A DNA stretch of 14,555 nt, taken from NCBI GenBank assembly GCA_002284615.2, contig MU069820.1, positions 196,816 through 211,370 on the forward strand. Reading direction: 5' to 3'. Of this stretch, positions 9,845-14,555 are shown one piece after another. The notes below the pieces were generated by a model. The model did not search any database, was not told where the DNA came from, and saw nothing but the letters and a program-made list of their open reading frames with translations. Both the position numbers and the translations under genes were made by a program. The stretch comes from Dunaliella salina (Eukaryota; Chlorophyta; Chlorophyceae; Chlamydomonadales; Dunaliellaceae). Each line of letters starts with the position of its first letter. The stretch's first letter is position 1.

Positions 9845-9894
9845 GCCAGCAGTCAGCCGTTTTGATGGAGACCTTGTTTCCTTTGACGTGTAAC
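9845..9894 (+). mobile_element. ~50 bp hairpin element, copy 4 (diverged)
   Basis: 'ccagcagtcagccgtttt' followed by 'gatggagaccttgtttcc' and 'gtgtaac' matches the hairpin element with one base lost from the right stem half. A target duplication is not clear. Confidence 0.5.
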
Positions 9895-10144
9895 TCATGC
9901 TTCCTGAATTAATCTTGTTGTTGCTGTTGCTTACGCTTGGTGCCCATTTACCTGTATCCCCAGTGCTTCAGTTCTTCTTCTAGTTGTCCTTGTGTGCTCC
10001 TGATTTAGACGCCGCTCACATCTTTAATGTCAGCCTCCTAGATCTGGTTTGTTTGAGCTGGTCCTAGCAGTGATTTCTTCAAGTTGACTTTGCAGCATTG
10101 TTGCAACACTCAACATTGCTTCAAAACCTAAACTGTTTGTTATT

Positions 10145-10475
10145 ATGGTATTGCTTCCTGCTCTGAATAGTTCTCTTTCACAGAATCTCATAAGAGAGAC
10201 TCAAAAGGCCATCAAGCTTGCTTCAGAGCTTCATGCTCATTCTATCCAGCATGAATGCAAGTTTGCAAGCACCGGACGACCTCTCAAGAAGACTTGCTTC
10301 AACTCTCAGTATGACCAGGCACGGGGTACTGCTGGTTACCCATCTGATCCTCACTAACTTCCTGCTTTGCATCCTTTGGTGGAGGAGATATGCGGCGGCT
10401 TGGTCCTACAAATCCTCTTTTCCTGGATTGCTGTGGGGAGTGTTTACGCAACCTTCATCATTTTCTTTCCTTTTC
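10145..10475 (+). mobile_element. Retroelement 3' fragment, sense strand (copy B): last codons and 3' UTR
   Basis: The frame ending at the TAA 10355-10357 encodes a C-terminal stretch with K-L-A-x-x-L-H-A-H-S-I-Q and the terminal D-P-H. The minus-strand element copy has the same K-L-A-Q-Q-L-H-A-H-S-I-Q and ends D-P-H at 12012. The nucleotides after the stop match the 3' UTR of copy C ('cctgatcctcact', 'ctcttttcc.tga.tg'). It ends in a T-rich tract near 10475. The start at 10145 is only where similarity becomes visible; the fragment is 5'-truncated and probably never a complete gene. Confidence 0.7.
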
Positions 10476-10494
10476 TTCTTTGGGCAGCAGGCTT

Positions 10495-10521
10495 CAGCCC
10501 GGGGCATGGAGCCCCGGGCTG
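10495..10521. repeat. Perfect 11 bp GC-rich hairpin with 5 nt loop
   Basis: 'cagcccggggc' (10495-10505) and 'gccccgggctg' (10511-10521) are exact reverse complements around 'atgga'. No T-run follows. An alternative pairing of 'gggcag' upstream with 'ctgccc' also exists. Confidence 0.85.
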
Positions 10522-11000
10522 CCCATGTTAGCCACCTGGAGAGATGCTGGCGCAGGGGTGGTCTCAGGAGTTGGCGCGGGGGGACAGCTGGGTGAGATGT
10601 GGAGTGATCTCAGCTTGGGTCTGCACAACTGCACGCTCACCTCCTGGCCATGGCTGGCCCCTGTGCAAGGGTGGGCCTCTTGACAGCATTGTTATGCTTT
10701 TTTTCCTAGGCGGGGCCAACGCTCTGGAGGAGACTTCTCTTCCTCTTGGTCTGGGAAAATTTGGTTTTAGTGCTGACTATTGGGTATGTCCTTAATGCAC
10801 ATGCTTCATCGTTGTGTGTGCACCTGCAATGATGACTGTTGGGTTGTTACTTAATGCACGCTGGCTCATTGCCCAGCATAAACTTCCTTTTCTTTCCTTT
10901 TCCTTCAAATATCTTGGTGTTTTATGTGCATGCCTGAGCCCCCGCGTGGCGGCCACTACTACCGTAGGAGAGATGTGATCACAGTCATGACCAATATGCA
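10522..11000. other. No supported gene; splice-like signals and a 62 bp-spaced direct repeat
   Basis: A pyrimidine tract ending 'cctag' at 10709 and a 'gtatgt' at 10784 bracket 74 bp that is open in one frame, so a small exon is possible but unproven. The region around 10771-10800 ('gactattgggt', 'cttaatgcac') is repeated at about 10833-10862, 62 bp to the right. No protein family is recognised. Confidence 0.35.
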
Positions 11001-11105
11001 CCCTCTTAAAAAATGATTAATTTAACTCATACGCATCATTTACGCACCCATGGTACAAGTTTATATTTTAAATACGCACATTTGCGCAGTGCCAAAAAGG
11101 CCTAA
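11000..11105 (+). repeat. AT-rich dispersed repeat, copy 4 (partial)
   Basis: 'catcatttacgcac', an AT-rich stretch, 'tacgcacatttgcgcag' and 'gccaaaaagg' follow the order seen at the right end of copy 1 (2085-2164). The similarity is moderate and partial. Confidence 0.45.
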
Positions 11106-11390
11106 GCCCAGAAAAATAACTTGCCCTTAATTTAGGTGGACGGGTGGTCTCAGAGGCAAGCTTGCATTTTCACTCAGCACCTTGGCCCGCCTGGCTTGCG
11201 CTTGCACTTTTCTTCCCCTTCTGCGCACTTTTCCTTATCCTTGCTGCATGATGGTGGCATCATGCTGCTACTTTGCCTCCTCTTCTTGACTTCCTGGGTA
11301 TTCTGGCTCCTTCTTGGGTAAAAGCTGAGCTGGAAGTCCCCACGTGGTGGAGGGGGACGCAGTCGTTGGTCGTCGCCTTGCTCACTCGTC

Positions 11391-11485
11391 TCCTTAAACA
11401 ATTATTTTTTTCCTTATTCGCACACATACGCAGCGCCTCAAATAATTATTTTTCCGCCAGCTGCTTCTTACGCACGGCCCTAAAC
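11391..11485 (+). repeat. AT-rich dispersed repeat, copy 3 (partial)
   Basis: 'ccttaaacaattattt', 'cgcagcgcctcaaataattattt' parts and 'ttacgcacggcc' follow the left end of copy 1 (1971-2060) in order. The shared core is 'caaataattattt'. Confidence 0.5.
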
Positions 11486-11564
11486 ATATATTTTTTTTGG
11501 GTAATGATATAATCTCTCTACGGTATTTGAAATGTCTCTCTTACCTTTCCCAATTCATGCTATA

Positions 11565-11615
11565 GCTTAGCAGTCATGCATTTTTGACTGGTGTCTCCAC
11601 TCTTGCAAATCTTGT
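11565..11615 (+). mobile_element. ~50 bp hairpin element, copy 5 (diverged)
   Basis: 'gcttagcagtcatgcattt' then 'ttgactggtgtctcca' keeps the cagtca/tgactg stem while the loop has changed. The 3' part ('cttgcaaatcttgt') is degenerate. It lies immediately left of the retroelement fragment at 11618, so element and fragment may have moved or been truncated together. Confidence 0.5.
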
Positions 11616-11617
11616 TC

Positions 11618-11878
11618 TCGAGACCTCTTTCAAATCTCATCAGCAAGATCAGGCACGGGGCACTGCTAGCAACTCTCCTGATCCTCACTGGTTTCTCTCT
11701 TTTGTTCCTCTTGGTGAAGGGCATGCACGGTGCCTTGGCCTTAAGTGCCTCTTTTCCTTCATTGATGTGGGCAGTGTGTTCATTGCCTGCACAGTTTACC
11801 TTTCTTTTCATTTCTTTTTTCCCTTTTTTTTTTCTTTGTGTTCTTATCTTTTCTTTTCTTTTCTTTTTCTTTCTTTTT
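11618..11878 (+). mobile_element. Retroelement 3' fragment, sense strand (copy C)
   Basis: The first ~70 bp encode the family C-terminus (Q-A-R-G-T-A-S-N-S-P-D-P-H). The stop codon seen in copies B and D is here a tgg codon at 11689, so the frame runs on into former 3' UTR. UTR motifs 'tgaagggcatgcacggtg', 'ccttcattgatgtggg' and 'cattgcctgcaca' match the other copies. The tail is an imperfect TTTTC-rich run to about 11878, where it meets the tail of the minus-strand copy D head-on. Confidence 0.75.
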
Positions 11879-12011
11879 GTGTAAAAAAGAATAGAAAAGA
11901 AAAAAATACGTAGGCAGAGAAACTCTCCCTACATCAATTAAGGAAGAGGAGACACATTGGCTCAAAAAGAGCCGTGTGCCCCCTCCACCACAAAGTATGA
12001 AAAAGAGAATT

Positions 12012-12608
12012 CTAATGTGGATCTGGAGGGTTACTAGAAGCTCCTGTTTCTAGAACCTGGCTGTGGGAAGTATTCTTGTTTTCAATAGCTCGGCGTGTGG
12101 TGACTAATTTGTGGGCATATTGAATAGAATGTGCATGAAGTTGTTGAGCAAGCTTCGTGGTATGCTGATGATCCAATCCTAGTTGTTTGAATTGCTTGAG
12201 GGTATGCTCAGTGTAGATAGTTCCACCTACACCCAGGAGAATAGGGTGAATTGTAACAGCTTTAGCGTTGATAAGTTTACAAAGGTCTGCTTATTGCTGC
12301 TTTGCTGCGTTCAATTGATGCTCTGGCCTTGTGTCTTTACAGAACTTGATTTCTATTAGGTGCACATGGCGTTCATTTGCATGGAGTTCATGGGGTTGCC
12401 TCATGCGGCTAGTTCTGGTGGTCCTCAGTGAGGAGCTGTGCAAAGCGTGATGGGAATGGGTAGGAGAAACACCGTTAGAAGTATGTTTGGCATTAAAAGG
12501 GGTAATCAGAACAGCATCAGGTCGACTGGAGTTGAGTCTTTTCCTCTCTGGAAGGTTACGAGGAAAGAGGTAAGCAGGTAAAGTTCTGCTTGAGGCATGT
12601 GTAGGGAG
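12012..12608 (-). pseudogene. PD-(D/E)XK (restriction-like) endonuclease-like C-terminal domain of the retroelement
   Basis: This is the in-frame continuation of the RNase H frame past its TAA at 12609-12611, ending at the TAG 12012-12014. Numbering from 13691, it has R-P-D at 390-392 and, 54 residues on, L-I-E-I-K at 445-449. D392, E447 and K449 would be the catalytic triad of a PD-(D/E)XK nuclease. Downstream lie a G-V-G-G-T-I-Y patch and the conserved H-A-H-S-I-Q segment near the C-terminus. In R2-type elements a nuclease of this fold follows a CCHC knuckle and nicks the target for target-primed reverse transcription, which fits the position here. The PD-to-ExK spacing is longer than usual for R2-type enzymes. 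A second in-frame TAA lies at 12291-12293. The fold assignment is by motif only. Confidence 0.6.
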
Positions 12609-13691
12609 TTAAAGGTTGTGTTGGGCAAGCTTAAAATCGCTTCCTATGTCTGTGTAGACCAGGCCTGCCCCTACAGGGCATTTGCTGAGGGCTTTTGTAA
12701 TCATTCTGCCTGCAATGTTATGGCGTTCAGTTTTCATGTTTGAAATGATATGGTTTTGGCAGCCTGAGAGCATGTGTAGTGCGCTATCCAAATTATTGCA
12801 CCCTGGGAGGGGACAAGATGGATCTGTTGACCTTTTGAAGCGTACTGCATGTTTTTGGTTGTAGAGGGTGCCTGTGCGGTACTGCAGGATGGTACGCTTC
12901 ATGGGTACAGAAATGTTGGGCATCTTTCTGAAGGCATTGCTGATTTTTTTATCTACTCGCGGTAATAAGTTTTGACAGTAAGAGTAGTAGCCTGTTTTGG
13001 CATTGGCATATCCAAGCTTGTGTTCGGAATGCATGTGGGATTTGAGGGCATCTTGGAGATTGGGGAAGTAGGTGAGCTTTTGGGCGGGTGGTGGACCCGC
13101 AGGTGTGCCTACAGTATGCACTCTTTCTTCCTTGGCTAACCAGAAAATGTTTGTAAATGGATTTCCACCAGGACCTGCACCTGGGGTCTCGGTGTCTGCT
13201 ACGCAGTTTTGGGCTTGCTTTGCCTGATGTTTTGCAATAGCATCTGCACATTCATTTCCAGTGATGCCAGCATGGGACTTCACCTTATAAATTCGAATGT
13301 TGGTATGGAAGTCTCTAATGAGAGTTGAAATCATTTTGAGGACGTCTCGTTGGATATGCCTCAGGTGTTTCTCAGGGTAAAGAAGTTGTTTACGTATTTG
13401 TTGAAGAGAGGTAAGGCTGTCTGATGCAATGTCTGCATGTTTGGTCATGATAGCAGCCGCAATTGCTGCCAATTCAGCTCTAGTGATGGTTTTAGTAATC
13501 CCAGCACTGTTAGGTTCTACAAAGTTCTTGCTGTCAGTGGACGGGCAGTAGACTCCTGCTCCAGTTTCTTGCTTACCATTATGGACAGGGCAGCTGCCAT
13601 CTGTGTATGCCCATGTTCTCCAATCAGCAACTTTGAGAGTTAGAATAGCACTGGATTGGCTGGGCACCGAGTCTGTCTCTTGGACGATCAT
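12609..13691 (-). CDS. Retroelement ORF: RNase H type I plus CCHC zinc knuckle
   Basis: This 360-codon frame encodes an RNase H domain at about residues 25-158. Catalytic acids are visible as D31 (Y-T-D-G-S), E73 (R-A-E-L), D91 (S-D-S-L) and D150 (C-A-D-A), with the accessory H140 (K-S-H-A-G). RNase H removes RNA from the RNA-DNA hybrid during element replication. A linker of about 130 residues follows, then a CCHC knuckle, C293-x4-C298-x7-H306-x4-C311. The ATG at 13689-13691 overlaps the TGA of the upstream frame (ATGA). The stop at 12609 is probably a nonsense mutation, since the next domain continues in the same frame. All RNase H residues are intact despite decay elsewhere. The codon at 13691 may not be the original start; the frame may once have been joined to the upstream domain. 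Confidence 0.85.
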   Translation of the reverse strand: MIVQETDSVPSQSSAILTLKVADWRTWAYTDGSCPVHNGKQETGAGVYCPSTDSKNFVEPNSAGITKTITRAELAAIAAAIMTKHADIASDSLTSLQQIRKQLLYPEKHLRHIQRDVLKMISTLIRDFHTNIRIYKVKSHAGITGNECADAIAKHQAKQAQNCVADTETPGAGPGGNPFTNIFWLAKEERVHTVGTPAGPPPAQKLTYFPNLQDALKSHMHSEHKLGYANAKTGYYSYCQNLLPRVDKKISNAFRKMPNISVPMKRTILQYRTGTLYNQKHAVRFKRSTDPSCPLPGCNNLDSALHMLSGCQNHIISNMKTERHNIAGRMITKALSKCPVGAGLVYTDIGSDFKLAQHNL

Positions 13692-14493
13692 GTGTGGATT
13701 TTAGGGTGTTTGGAGGTGTGTTGTTTGTCCAATGAGAGGCGATCCAGTTTATTGAAACCTGGCATGTGAGCATGCATGGAATTTAGGACAGGGTGGCTGC
13801 TGACATTCGTCAGCTTCCACTGTGTGGCTTCTTCCAGATCTCCTTTCAGGCCTTGTAGCCAGTCTTTGTTATGGTTGTTGAGATGAACTCGAGCTGCAGT
13901 GTTCCAAACAGCAAAGATACGAAGGTCCCAGGTATGCTGAGGAAGAGGTATCTCTTGATTAGGGCAGGATTGAGGGGCACTGTATTACAGTGACTGTAAC
14001 CAAGTTTTTTGCGAGGTATGGTGCCGAGGTCGTAACAGAGGTAGGGGTAGGCAGTGATAAGTTTGGAGTAGGGGTTGGTTATCATGTCCTTATTCCAAGC
14101 CGGAAGGAACATGAATGTAGCAGTAGCTTCTGTGTTGAGAATGGCAGAGTAAATGGCATGTTGCAAAGCTTGGGTCATGATTCCCTCATCATAAATGGGA
14201 TGGCAGACTGAGAAGCCTGAGAATTTGGATGAAAAGGCATTATGCATAGCACCAAAAAGAGTGTCTCGGGAGTGCGCACTCCAATAATTCTGGTATTGTG
14301 GGTTGTGGTCTAGTGGGGAGGCCATTTTTTCTTGGGTTACCGAAGCCCATTTTTGGAGGGCAGTATGAATGTGAGTTGGAAGGGCTCGTGAGAAAGAGTC
14401 TTTGATCTTCTTGCTAGAGTACTTTCTCTCAAGCATGGATTTGCAAGAAAGAAGACCTTGCACTGTGTTCTCAAGTCCTCTTCTTTCTCTCAA
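13688..14493 (-). pseudogene. PCIF1/CAPAM-like methyltransferase domain in retroelement, frameshifted
   Basis: Frame 1 (14493 to 13846) is open leftwards from the CA repeat; its listed first codon is TTG, so the true 5' end lies outside the window. Numbering from 14493, motifs in order are L-P-T-H-I at 38-42, A-S-P-L-D at 58-62, D-T-L-F-G-A at 77-82, F-S-V-C-H-P-I at 94-100 and A-T-F-M-F-L-P-A-W at 124-132. These match in order and spacing the core of PCIF1, the nuclear enzyme that N6-methylates the cap-adjacent adenosine of mRNA, where C-H-P-I corresponds to the catalytic N-P-P-F. Near 13980 the coding sense shifts to a second frame (13984-13688) that reads W-D-L-R-I-F-A-V-W-N-T-A-A-R and then a basic linker. 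The TGA at 13688 overlaps the next ATG. The assignment rests on remembered family motifs, not on a search. Confidence 0.65.
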
Positions 14494-14495
14494 GC

Positions 14496-14506
14496 TGTGT
14501 GCGCGC

Positions 14507-14555
<49 letters not shown>
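14496..14555. repeat. (GC)n(TG)n microsatellite, window edge
   Basis: A short GCGCGCGC run leads into TG units up to the last base. On the minus strand the CA repeat has no stop codon and stays in frame with the methyltransferase-like frame. The repeat may mark the truncation point of the element or an expansion within it. Confidence 0.95.

Larger units (their letters stand above)
11882..14555 (-). mobile_element. Non-LTR-type retroelement, degenerate, 5' end outside window (copy D)
   Basis: On the minus strand the order is: CA repeat (14496-14555), PCIF1/CAPAM-like methyltransferase domain (to about 13980, then a second frame to 13688), RNase H and CCHC knuckle (13691-12609), PD-(D/E)XK-like nuclease domain (12608-12012), 3' UTR (12011-11907) and a T-rich tail (11906-11882). 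No reverse transcriptase is visible, and no LTR. RNase H plus a CCHC knuckle and C-terminal nuclease is reminiscent of RLE-type non-LTR retrotransposons. The copy has two frame breaks and two premature in-frame stops, so it is not autonomous. Confidence 0.75.

Overview
This is repeat-dense eukaryotic nuclear DNA with no recognisable host gene. Signs of a eukaryote are long (TG)n microsatellites, many unrelated minisatellites, AT-rich miniature repeats and decayed non-LTR-type retroelement copies. No operon, ribosome-binding site, rRNA or tRNA is visible. The retroelement protein (RNase H with a CCHC knuckle and a C-terminal nuclease-like domain) reminds me of elements in repeat-rich green-lineage genomes, perhaps ferns or charophytes. 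That is recall, not a search, and the host assignment is weak.

Layout. 1-1600: TG repeat stub, a 5'-truncated retroelement tail on the minus strand (629-734), then ~73 bp and ~98-101 bp minisatellites. 1740-2550: an 82 bp minisatellite, an AT-rich dispersed repeat and an 18 bp minisatellite. 2785-4305: a long degenerate array that settles to a strict 43 bp period, interrupted by a MITE-like element (3168-3331) and a ~50 bp hairpin insert (3866-3915). 4477-4520: (GC)n(GT)n. 4673-5642: an inverted AT-rich repeat copy and a possible terminal-inverted-repeat element. 5920-7445: minisatellites around a ~138 bp (TG)n tract, carrying two more hairpin inserts. 7446-8736: no supported gene. 8737-9311: a large foldback. 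9845-11880: two sense-strand fragments of the retroelement 3' end, two more hairpin-element copies, AT-rich repeats and a GC-rich hairpin. 11880-14555: the largest retroelement copy, on the minus strand, running off the window through a CA repeat.

The most interesting object is that last copy. Read 5' to 3' on the minus strand it encodes a domain resembling the PCIF1/CAPAM cap-adenosine methyltransferase, with the catalytic NPPF position reading CHPI; then an RNase H with all four acidic residues intact, a CCHC knuckle, and, past one in-frame stop, a PD-(D/E)XK-like nuclease domain. No reverse transcriptase lies between these domains inside the window. The copy is dead (two frame breaks, two premature stops), but domain order and motifs remain readable. 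Three other fragments share its 3' end, so the family has been active here repeatedly. A second notable object is a ~50 bp hairpin repeat inserted in two unrelated minisatellites with ~15 bp target duplications.
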